From Anaerolineales bacterium UBA5797 (GTDB taxonomy: Bacteria; Chloroflexota; Anaerolineae; Anaerolineales; Villigracilaceae), in assembly GCA_002418205.1 (NCBI GenBank), contig DIDP01000016.1:1-14093 (forward strand): 14,093 bases of DNA, given 5' to 3'. The first letter of the stretch is position 1; every line of letters starts with the position of its first letter. Made by a program: the position numbers and the translations under genes. The notes under the pieces are model-generated. The model was given only the letters and a program-made list of their open reading frames with translations. It did no database searches and was not told the DNA's origin. Positions 8,301 through 14,050 of this stretch are shown here, one piece after another.

Positions 8301-9356
8301 GAACGTGTCCGCCTCATGGCACAGGAAGGCTATGATGATGTCTTCACCGACCCGGCGGATGGTCACCTGCCGCTTGATCTGCCGGTGGTCAAATCCGCCA
8401 TCGAAAGCGGACAGCCCAGCCAGGTCTCGTTGATCAGCACAGGCGGGAAGGGCATCCTTCCCACTGCGCATACACAGATCGTTGTACCCATTCGCCGTGA
8501 AGCGCAGGTGATCGGCCTGCTGTTACTCGAAAGCACGAGCGATTCGCAGGAGAACCTGGCATTCCTGAATCGCTTGAGCGATAACGCCGCCATTGCCATC
8601 TCGAACGCCCAGCTCTACGACGAGATCCAGCGCGCGAACATTGCCAAGAGCGATTTCGTTTCCTTTGTGGCGCACGAATTGAAGAACCCAATGACCTCCA
8701 TCAAGGGGTATACGGAACTGCTCGCGGCGGGGTCTGTGGGCCAGATCAACGACATGCAGACCAACTTCCTGCACACGATCCGCGCCAATGTCGAGCGCAT
8801 GTCTGTGCTGGTTTCCGATCTCAACGACAATGCCAAGATCGAAGCCGGACGACTCCGCCTCGATTACAAGCAGGTGCACGTCCCTGAAGTTGTAGATGAA
8901 GTCATCCGCTCCACCCGGCGCCAGCTCGAGGACAAAAAACAGACCGTCGACCTGCAACTCCCAACGGAATTGCCCAGGGTTTGGGCGGATCAGATCCGGG
9001 TGGGGCAGGTGCTCACCAATCTGGTGAGCAATGCCCACAAGTACACGCCCGAAGGCGGCAAGATCATCATCGGAGCGGAATCAACCCCAAACCAGTGGGA
9101 CCCGGAAGGCGCGAAGCAGGTCGTCCATTTGTGGGTCAGGGATGACGGCATCGGAATCAGCATCGAGGACCAGGCGCGCATCTTCCAGAAATTCTTCCGT
9201 TCCGAAGATTCGAAGGCGCGCGAGGCGCCCGGAACCGGACTTGGTCTGAACATCACCAGGAGCCTTGTGGAGATGCAGGGTGGGCGCATCTGGTTCGAGA
9301 GCGAGTTTAGGCATGGCACCACCTTCCACTTTACCGTGCCGGTTGCCGAAGGATGA
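5382..9356 (+). CDS. Membrane sensor histidine kinase with PDZ-like, multi-TM, four GAF, HisKA and HATPase domains
   Basis: The 1324-residue protein is a very large two-component sensor kinase. Domains in order: one TM (about 17-40), an extracytoplasmic PDZ-like region (about 55-128, with GDQLVSIDG), roughly eight TM segments (about 137-400), GAF1 (about 430-575), GAF2 (about 598-745), GAF3 (about 770-915, the most typical), GAF4 (about 943-1080), HisKA, and HATPase_c. The phosphoacceptor is H1098 in AHELKNP. The ATP site has the N box (NLVSNAHKY, about 1212-1220), DDGIGIS (about 1253) and GTGLGL (about 1284). The TM-PDZ-multi-TM sensor resembles the layout of ComP-type kinases, which detect extracellular signals. 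The GAF tandem could bind small ligands or tetrapyrroles. No response regulator is adjacent. The next gene, a FIST protein, begins 4 nt after the stop, so the two are likely coupled. The start is the first ATG; it lacks a clear ribosome site. Confidence 0.92.
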   Translation: MSLFQRFETAVSRTLQAIVLVYQAVALVVFISTLYLAVDWLGNPFIGGFFEHTLVLNGSNTSEPDKSWALYEQGFGLGDQLVSIDGMAIHNSAGLENVLRSHKVNDVVSVEMRTTDGSLESTKVTLQEFSAADRFAYFIMPEVLSLVFLMVSLWTFGLRRTESAGRAFSVLTASLSIATGSLFDLYTSHYFTYIWTLALAATGGALIDLALAFPQEARYVIGRPYLRWIGYVVGGILAVNAFRTLFNFDDPRAYIFAWQVIYGYTGFSALIYFGALFYHAFLSFSPVVKSQARTILIGSLVAFGPVVGWLLIAQQAFNPYLLPFLIVFPIVNAYVILRFRLLRTDYWMRQGMVYATLTVLVVAAYGLFVSGISLIIPMPSDNPYLIGGLVFFIAIFLDPIRTRLQTLVDSTFFRGQRAYEERLRNLGHDLTGALDLNTIGRVLRKQVTSSLVPERIHIFTYDSLNDQYAALPDEDGRPSSDIRFSSNSPLVQYLQKENIPLYLDMINPPALVRGDEARLSLLGARLYVALQGEDKPVGWLALGAPLSGNPYTPHDLDFLDSVADQASVAIARVQTVANLERRVQEMNALSRVSQGVNVTLEFDDVLELIFAQTSQIIPSTYFHISLYNKAANYFYYGFRVDDNERMTSLENQPLPPSLGLGQEIIRKGRPIITQDYTRECQMRNISPSVPEMYAWMGVPLNADADTIGALSVGSRDPTVTYTRAQLDLLQSIADQTVGAIVKARLLQETQQRAHQLATLNEITRQLTSTLEQEPLLQNILDNAVNILNCEAGTLFLMDDQTGDLVFRVTVGPVARNLLGQRLPAGTGIVGRAVQTHAPVIENDAQRSNSRFDDTDKQTGFVSRSILAVPMQIKDRMLGVIEVINRRDGLPFVEDDQNILTAFAGQAAVAIENARLLALTDQELAERVEELQVMGRIVRELNASLEIDRAMRITLEWAMRRSNAEAGLIGMMEEERVRLMAQEGYDDVFTDPADGHLPLDLPVVKSAIESGQPSQVSLISTGGKGILPTAHTQIVVPIRREAQVIGLLLLESTSDSQENLAFLNRLSDNAAIAISNAQLYDEIQRANIAKSDFVSFVAHELKNPMTSIKGYTELLAAGSVGQINDMQTNFLHTIRANVERMSVLVSDLNDNAKIEAGRLRLDYKQVHVPEVVDEVIRSTRRQLEDKKQTVDLQLPTELPRVWADQIRVGQVLTNLVSNAHKYTPEGGKIIIGAESTPNQWDPEGAKQVVHLWVRDDGIGISIEDQARIFQKFFRSEDSKAREAPGTGLGLNITRSLVEMQGGRIWFESEFRHGTTFHFTVPVAEG

Positions 9357-9360
9357 GGAT

Positions 9361-10515
9361 ATGACTTTGAATGTTGCTGTTGGATATGCCCAGGCGCTCA
9401 ATGGACGCGAAGCCGGTCTGCAGGCAACGCATTACGCCCTGAACAGGCTTGGTTCTGCAACGCCGAGCTTTGGCATCCTGATCGCCTCGCATCAATATCA
9501 GGCGCGCGATGTGGTCAATGGCGTTTCGGGTCTGCTTGGAGATACGCCGCTGATCGGCTTCAGCAGTCCCACAGCCATCACCTCCGCCGGGCTGCATCCC
9601 AACTCTGTGATCGTCGCGTTGATGATCGGCGACTTTCAAGTCGATGCGCAATGGATGCCGAGCTATGCCCAAAGCGGTCGTGAGACCGGCGTCCAGTTGA
9701 GCCGGCAGATCGCCGAAAAGGAGGATGTCCGCGCCCTCTTCTTCTTTGCCGATGGTTTCAACGGTGATGCCGACCAGTTATGCTCCGCCTTGTCCAGCGA
9801 TTCGGTCAAGTTCCTCGGGGCGCTCTCTTCGGGAGATTTGCACACGGGTCATTCCTACCAGTTGGCTGGTCCACAAAACGGGAGCGGCGCGCTGGCTGGA
9901 GCCATTCTGCGCGGAAATCTTCAGGTGGGCGTTGGCGCGGCGCATGGATGGAATCCGGTGGGAAGTCAGTTCCGCGTGACGCGTTCGCGCGGCTTCTGGC
10001 TGCGTACATTGGACGGACGTCCGGCTTCGGAAACGTATGCCCAACTCTTCGGGTATCCGGCGCGTGAATGGGCGTTTCCTCCATTGAGTCACCTTGCCCG
10101 TTTGTATCCCCTGGGTGTCGAGCAGGGCGATCAGATCATGGTGCGCGCGCCCATCCGCGTCGAGGCGGATGGTAGTTTCCGCATGAATGCACCGGTGCGC
10201 GATGGGGCGGATGCATACCTGTTGGTCGGGAACCGCGTGTCCTGTGAAAAGGCTGCGCAGGAGGCTGCCCAGCAAGCCTTACAGCAACTGAATGGCGCCA
10301 AACCTGCCTTTGCGCTTGTCCTTGTGGATATTGCCTGGGAAATGTTATTGAAATCCCATCCCGGCGCCGAGGTGGCTGCCGTGCAGGATATCCTTGGAAA
10401 GGACGTGCCGATCGCGGGCGGTTACACGCTTGGGCAGATCGTTCCCGGCAGGGACAACAACACACCGCAACTGTTGAACCAGCATATCGTCGTGGTTGCA
10501 TTTGCTGAGGGATAG
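9361..10515 (+). CDS. FIST N- and C-domain sensory protein
   Basis: The 384-residue protein has the two-part FIST architecture, named as a sensory domain found in bacterial signal-transduction proteins and F-box proteins. The FIST N region spans about 30-220 (GILIASHQYQA, then PLIGFSSPTA, ALFFFADGF and LGALSSGD). The FIST C region spans about 225-375 (VQDILG, then IAGGYTLGQIVPG near 350-360, and the final LNQHIVVVAFAEG). FIST domains are thought to bind small ligands, possibly amino acids, but the ligand here is unknown. No TM segment or output domain is present, so it probably acts on a partner. The start at 9361 is chosen because GAGGAT lies directly upstream and the gene then begins 4 nt after the kinase stop. 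A longer frame from 9265 would overlap the kinase. The neighbouring kinase is the obvious partner (inference). Confidence 0.85.
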   Translation: MTLNVAVGYAQALNGREAGLQATHYALNRLGSATPSFGILIASHQYQARDVVNGVSGLLGDTPLIGFSSPTAITSAGLHPNSVIVALMIGDFQVDAQWMPSYAQSGRETGVQLSRQIAEKEDVRALFFFADGFNGDADQLCSALSSDSVKFLGALSSGDLHTGHSYQLAGPQNGSGALAGAILRGNLQVGVGAAHGWNPVGSQFRVTRSRGFWLRTLDGRPASETYAQLFGYPAREWAFPPLSHLARLYPLGVEQGDQIMVRAPIRVEADGSFRMNAPVRDGADAYLLVGNRVSCEKAAQEAAQQALQQLNGAKPAFALVLVDIAWEMLLKSHPGAEVAAVQDILGKDVPIAGGYTLGQIVPGRDNNTPQLLNQHIVVVAFAEG

Positions 10516-10535
10516 TTCGGGCGATTAAGCGGGGA

Positions 10536-10541
10536 TATAAT
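10536..10541 (+). promoter_or_regulatory. Probable -10 element (TATAAT) for the lipoprotein gene
   Basis: A perfect TATAAT lies 20 nt before the preferred lipoprotein start. The region at -35 (around 10513-10518) is poor. The site is followed by AGGAG (10548-10552), so promoter, ribosome site and start codon are in a sensible order. The lipoprotein gene probably has its own promoter, separate from the kinase-FIST pair. Confidence 0.45.
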
Positions 10542-10561
10542 TCGGACAGGAGAAGATGATC

Positions 10562-11263
10562 ATGAAACGGAATCCAGCCATCGTCTTGTTTGGACTCGCT
10601 TTACTCGTGGCTTGCACCTCACCCGGGGCAATGCCTCCGACCCCAACCCAGCCTGTTGACGTTATATCCACGTTTATCTCCACCCAGACACCGTCCCTCT
10701 TAACCACCACACCCGGGGCTTTTTCCACCCTCCCGGCGCTGACCTCCACACCGGCTCCGGTTTCATCGGATATCTGTACCGACTCGCGGGTGACCGCGCT
10801 GCTCGATTCGTTGAAGACATCCGTGCTCACATCGAATGGCGAGACCCTGAGTTCGCTTGTCAGCCCGGCGCGCGGCGTGGATGTCCGCTATCTGCGCAAC
10901 GGGACCGTCGTCACTTATACGGCGGAACAAGCCAAATTCCTGTTTGAAACGACCTACGAAGTCAACTGGGGCGCGGAGCCCGGCAGCGGGCAGGACAAGG
11001 TCGGTTCCTTCCACGATGTGATCGTCCCGGATCTGGTCGAGGTCTTCAACCAGCCTTCGTATGCCCTGCATTGCAACGAACTCAAACACGGCGGCGCGAC
11101 CTATGAACTTGAATGGCCCTATCAGGGCGGGTTCTATTCCGTTTATTTCCCGGGCACGGAGCAGAACGGATTCCTCGACTGGCACACCTGGGTGGTCGGG
11201 ATCGAATATGTGAACGGGAAGCCGTATATCTATGCCTTGATGCAATTCTTCTGGGAGCCATGA
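10562..11263 (+). CDS. Secreted lipoprotein of unknown function
   Basis: The 233-residue protein begins with a typical lipoprotein signal: MKRN, a hydrophobic stretch, and lipobox LVAC with C18 as the lipidated cysteine. A Thr/Pro/Ser-rich linker follows (about 19-65, with repeated TP and TPA), as in many surface lipoproteins of Chloroflexota. The rest (about 70-233) is a soluble domain with aromatic and acidic patches (YELEWPYQGGF, DWHTWVVGIEY), presumably outside the membrane; I do not recognise the fold. The start at 10562 is preferred over the ATG at 10556 because AGGAG is 9 nt upstream of it and only 3 nt from the other. Two cysteines in the mature domain (DICTDS and LHCNEL) could form a disulfide. 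A strong terminator closes the unit. Confidence 0.8.
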   Translation: MKRNPAIVLFGLALLVACTSPGAMPPTPTQPVDVISTFISTQTPSLLTTTPGAFSTLPALTSTPAPVSSDICTDSRVTALLDSLKTSVLTSNGETLSSLVSPARGVDVRYLRNGTVVTYTAEQAKFLFETTYEVNWGAEPGSGQDKVGSFHDVIVPDLVEVFNQPSYALHCNELKHGGATYELEWPYQGGFYSVYFPGTEQNGFLDWHTWVVGIEYVNGKPYIYALMQFFWEP

Positions 11264-11282
11264 GTTGAAAGTGTTCCGAATC

Positions 11283-11310
11283 AAAAGCCGGGTCGTTGAT
11301 CCGGTTTTTT
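11283..11310 (+). terminator. Intrinsic terminator after the lipoprotein gene
   Basis: A stem of CCGG plus three more pairs (11288-11294 with 11298-11304, including one G-T pair) encloses the triloop GTT. It is flanked by AAAA on the left and six T on the right (11305-11310), with four more T at 11312-11315. This is a textbook intrinsic terminator; the A/T flanks make it partly bidirectional. It separates the lipoprotein unit from the metal-transport locus. Confidence 0.85.
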
Positions 11311-11362
11311 GTTTTGGATGGCAGGGTAAGAAAAATTCACAAGCGGTATTCTATATTTGTAG

Positions 11363-11384
11363 TTATTGTAAAAACTTGCAATAA
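11363..11384 (+). promoter_or_regulatory. Palindromic operator-like site upstream of the Fur-family regulator
   Basis: TTATTGTAA (11363-11371) and TTGCAATAA (11376-11384) form a 9-4-9 inverted repeat with one mismatch, ending 8 nt before the regulator ATG and touching its ribosome site (AAGGA, 11383-11387). Fur-family proteins bind A/T-rich palindromes of this size. The inner halves, TTGTAA and TTGCAA, resemble the half-sites known for the nickel regulator Nur of Streptomyces, though the spacing is one base shorter. Binding here would block transcription or translation of the regulator and transporter genes (inference). Confidence 0.55.
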
Positions 11385-11392
11385 GGAAATTC

Positions 11393-11815
11393 ATGTCCTG
11401 TTCTTCAGAGTATGTTCCCCAACTCCGCGCCCTCGGCTACCGGATGACCCCGCAACGAATGGCGATCCTGCATGTGCTCCGCCATGAAGGGACTCATCTC
11501 TCCCCGGCGGAGGTATATAAGAAAGCGCTTCTGGAACTGCCGGGTCTCACCGAGCCGACCGTATATCGCACGCTCGAGTTCCTCGCCGACCTTGGGCTGG
11601 CGCGCCCGGCATATGCTACAAACGGACGCCTGACCTATGAGATTGCGGGGAACGACCATCACCACCTCGTTTGTAAGCACTGCGGGGACGAGATCGAGGT
11701 GGAACATACCCTGCTCGAAAGCCTCTACCGTCTGCTCGAAACGACCAGCGGCTATCGGAGCATCGGCAGTCATGTCACATTCTTCGGCATCTGCCCGAAG
11801 TGTCAGAAAAATTAA
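11393..11815 (+). CDS. Fur-family metal-responsive transcriptional regulator
   Basis: The 140-residue protein has the Fur/Zur/Nur/PerR layout. The N-terminal winged helix carries GYRMTPQR (15-22), SPAEVY (37-42) and the recognition-helix region TEPTVYRTLEFL (53-64). The C-terminal dimerisation and metal domain carries HHH (89-91) and two CxxC pairs (C94/C97 and C134/C137) that hold structural zinc. Such proteins usually repress metal-uptake genes when the metal is plentiful. A CbiMQO transporter follows 12 nt downstream, so a nickel- or cobalt-sensing role is the best guess; zinc (Zur-like) cannot be excluded from the residues alone. The start at 11393 has AAGGA 5 nt upstream. The palindrome just before the gene suggests autoregulation of the whole unit. 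Confidence 0.88.
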   Translation: MSCSSEYVPQLRALGYRMTPQRMAILHVLRHEGTHLSPAEVYKKALLELPGLTEPTVYRTLEFLADLGLARPAYATNGRLTYEIAGNDHHHLVCKHCGDEIEVEHTLLESLYRLLETTSGYRSIGSHVTFFGICPKCQKN

Positions 11816-11827
11816 AAGGAGACGAAC

Positions 11828-12763
11828 ATGCACTATTCACCCGCTCCCCTTCATATCCCCGATGGCTTTTTGAATATCAGCGTTTCATTGGTCTGTTGGG
11901 CGCTCACGGTGATCACCTTGAGCGTGGCGGTTTCGCGCACGAACAGATCGCTCGGCGAAAAGCAGGTGCCGTTGATGGGCATCATGGCGTCGTTCATCTT
12001 TGCCGCGCAGATGATCAACTTTCCAGTGGCGGGCGGCACGTCCGGGCATTTGCTGGGCGGCGCGCTGGCAGCGATCGTGCTGGGTCCCTGGGCAGGGATG
12101 CTGGTGATGACCGCGGTCGTTGCCGTGCAGGGACTTTTGTTCCAGGATGGCGGGTTGCTGGCAATGGGCGCGAACATCCTGAATATGGGCCTGTTGACCG
12201 TCGCGATCGGGTATGGTCTCTATCGGTCTGTGTTGAATAAATCGCAGGCGACGAGACTTACTGTGGCTGGCATTGCCGCGTGGCTTTCGGTGATGGCGGG
12301 CGCGCTGGCAACGTCGCTGCAATTGTGGCTGAGCGGTACCAGCAACCTGCAGACGGTTGTGATCGCCATGCTCGGAGTCCATGCCGTGATCGGGCTTGGC
12401 GAAGCGCTCGTCACGGTGGCCGCGTTGGGTTTCATCCTTCGCACGCGCCCCGATCTGCTCGGCGAAGGCTCCGCTTCTGCGGAGGGGGGACGCGGCTGGG
12501 TGGTGGCGGGTATCGTCGTTTCCCTGCTGGTTGTATTGCTGTCACCCTTCGCCTCTGCCGACCCCGATGGGCTGAACCGCGTGGCGATCGACCTGGGCTT
12601 TATCCATGTCGGTCAATCTTCGTCATACCAGATCATTCCCGACTACACCTTGCCCTTTTTGGGCGCAACGCCTCTTTCCACCATCCTTGCCGGAGCAATC
12701 GGGATCGTTGTTGTTGGAGTCATCATCTTCCTGCTTGGGCAGGGTCTGAAGACAAAATCCTAA
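11828..12763 (+). CDS. cbiM: ECF transporter substrate-binding protein CbiM fused to a C-terminal PDGLE (CbiN/NikN-like) domain
   Basis: This is the membrane substrate-capture (S) component of a Co2+/Ni2+ energy-coupling-factor transporter. The 311-residue protein has the CbiM N-terminal motif HIPDGF (9-14), the TSGHLLGGALA motif with H74, and six or so TM segments to about 215. A polar linker with Gly/Glu-rich residues (about 212-223) leads to a second unit with TM, ADPDGLN, DLGF, IIPDYTLPF and a final TM, which is a PDGLE-type domain (PDGLN here) related to CbiN/NikN. In NikM the free Met1, His2 and His67 bind the metal. Here the same histidines are H9 and H74, so the protein carries seven extra residues (MHYSPAP) in front. 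The start is fixed by AAGGAG 6 nt upstream, and no other ATG lies closer to the motif. It is likely co-transcribed with the regulator upstream. Confidence 0.9.
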   Translation: MHYSPAPLHIPDGFLNISVSLVCWALTVITLSVAVSRTNRSLGEKQVPLMGIMASFIFAAQMINFPVAGGTSGHLLGGALAAIVLGPWAGMLVMTAVVAVQGLLFQDGGLLAMGANILNMGLLTVAIGYGLYRSVLNKSQATRLTVAGIAAWLSVMAGALATSLQLWLSGTSNLQTVVIAMLGVHAVIGLGEALVTVAALGFILRTRPDLLGEGSASAEGGRGWVVAGIVVSLLVVLLSPFASADPDGLNRVAIDLGFIHVGQSSSYQIIPDYTLPFLGATPLSTILAGAIGIVVVGVIIFLLGQGLKTKS

Positions 12764-12789
12764 ATCGAAAATCGTAGATCGTAAATTGC
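12762..12789 (+). repeat. Short heptanucleotide tandem repeat between cbiM and cbiQ
   Basis: Four consecutive heptads read AAATCGA, AAATCGT, AGATCGT and AAATTGC, starting at the last two bases of the cbiM stop codon and ending one base before the cbiQ ATG. The array fills the whole intergenic space. No Shine-Dalgarno sequence is seen, so cbiQ may depend on translation of cbiM. Degenerate heptad repeats of this kind occur between genes in some bacteria. Confidence 0.6.
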
Positions 12790-12790
12790 C

Positions 12791-13582
12791 ATGCACTTCG
12801 ATGCCTTTGACCGTTATCACGATACCCAGAGTTTCATCCACCGTCTCGAACCGCGCGTGAAGGTGGTCGTCACCATTGCGTACATCCTCTCGAACGCGCT
12901 CCTGCCCGATGGTGCCTGGATCGCATTCGGGCTTGCGTGGCTGTTCCTTTTATCCGCCAACGTCCTTTCGAACCTCGGCATCACCTTCACCCTCAAGCGT
13001 TCGTTCGTCGCTTTGCCGTTCGCGCTTGTCGCAATTACCGTGCTTTTCTCCATCCCGGGCGAGTCGCTATCGGCTTTTCACTTCCTGTTCTGGGACCTGA
13101 CCATCACGGACATGGGACTCCTGCGCTTCGTGAGCATCCTCATCCGTTCGTGGCTTTCGGTGCAGATGGCGATCCTGCTGGTTGCCACGGCGCGCTTCCC
13201 CGATATCGTCCATGCCCTCGAACATTTGCGCGTGCCGTCCATCCTTACCACGATCATCGCGTTCCTCTATCGTTATCTCTTTGTCCTCGTGGACGAGGTC
13301 TTTCGTCTGCTCAGGGCGAGGGAAGCCCGTTCGGCAGCCGCGGCAGGCGAAAGGTCCGGTGGAAGCGTTGCCTGGCGTGCAGGGGTGGCGGGCAGTATGG
13401 CGGGTCAACTTTTTTTGCGCAGTTACGAACGCAGTGACCGCGTCTACAATGCGATGCTGGCGCGCGGCTATACAGGGCATCTGAATACGATCAATCCGCA
13501 TGAACTGCGGCGCGTGGATTACCTCACGACCGCGCTGGCGTTGATCATCATCCTTTTCTTTCAATGGGTTGGAAGACTATGA
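12791..13582 (+). CDS. cbiQ: ECF transporter transmembrane (T) component CbiQ
   Basis: The 263-residue integral membrane protein links the CbiM substrate-binding part to the CbiO ATPases. It has the family's N-terminal region with a conserved basic LEPRVKV (residues 19-25) and about five TM segments. Two cytosolic coupling-helix Ala-Arg-Gly/Glu motifs are visible: A176-R177-E178 in LRAREARSA and A224-R225-G226 in MLARGYTG. They sit in the grooves of the ATPase subunits. The ATG at 12791 follows the heptad repeats with no ribosome site. Its stop overlaps the cbiO start by 4 nt (ATGA), so translational coupling is likely. The assignment is firm; the metal (Ni or Co) is not set by this subunit. 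Confidence 0.92.
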   Translation: MHFDAFDRYHDTQSFIHRLEPRVKVVVTIAYILSNALLPDGAWIAFGLAWLFLLSANVLSNLGITFTLKRSFVALPFALVAITVLFSIPGESLSAFHFLFWDLTITDMGLLRFVSILIRSWLSVQMAILLVATARFPDIVHALEHLRVPSILTTIIAFLYRYLFVLVDEVFRLLRAREARSAAAAGERSGGSVAWRAGVAGSMAGQLFLRSYERSDRVYNAMLARGYTGHLNTINPHELRRVDYLTTALALIIILFFQWVGRL

Positions 13583-14050
13583 CGAATATTCTATCGGTTC
13601 ACGACCTGCATTTTTCCTATCACGATCATCACGCGGCGTTGCGCGGCGTTTCGTTCGACTTGTGCGAAGGCGACAAGGTGGCGCTGGTGGGACCGAACGG
13701 CGCGGGGAAATCCACGCTGATGCTGCACCTGAACGGGATTCTGCGCGGCGAGGGCGAGGTGACGGTGGGGAACACCCGCCTCACGCGTGACAATCTGCCT
13801 GCCATCCGCGCAATGGTCGGACTCGTCTTCCAGAACCCGGACGACCAACTCTTCTCGCCGACGGTATTCGAGGACGTGGCGTTTGGTCCGCTGCACATGG
13901 GCATGCCAAAAGAACAAGTAACCCAGCGTGTGGAAGCGGCTTTGCGCGCCGTGAACATGACAAATTATCGCGACCGCATGTCGCATCACTTGAGCGTGGG
14001 GGAGAAGAAACGCATCGCCATCGCGACGGTGCTCTCCATGAACCCGCAGA
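13579..14050 (+). CDS. cbiO: ECF transporter ATP-binding protein CbiO, truncated by an inverted contig end
   Basis: This is the ATPase that powers the CbiMQ transporter. The first 157 residues are intact: Walker A GPNGAGKST (38-46), the Q loop (Q85 in VFQNPDDQLF), the VFEDVAFGP segment, and the ABC signature LSVGEKKR (138-145), which is followed by IAIATVLSMNPQ. After Q157 the family continues ILVLDEP (Walker B) and then about 100 more residues. Instead, the + strand turns into reverse complement at about 14051 and encodes unrelated residues. The Walker B coding bases are present only as the inverted spacer 14051-14070. The signature has V140 where LSGGE is usual. The ATG overlaps the cbiQ stop by 4 nt. 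The gene is very likely whole in the genome and broken only in this assembly. Confidence 0.9.

Noticed and set aside
7056..8471. A 471-residue open frame on the minus strand within the kinase gene
   Set aside because: It lies wholly opposite GAF domains 1-4, which are clearly coding on the plus strand. It has no motif and no good ribosome site.
9265..9360. An upstream extension of the FIST protein by 32 residues
   Set aside because: It would overlap the kinase HATPase domain, and its residues do not resemble FIST. The ATG at 9361 has a ribosome site directly upstream.
11264..11392. A cobalamin or NiCo riboswitch before the metal-transport genes
   Set aside because: The 129-base gap is taken up by an intrinsic terminator and an A/T-rich palindrome. 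It is too short for a cobalamin riboswitch, and no NiCo-type four-helix junction could be drawn.
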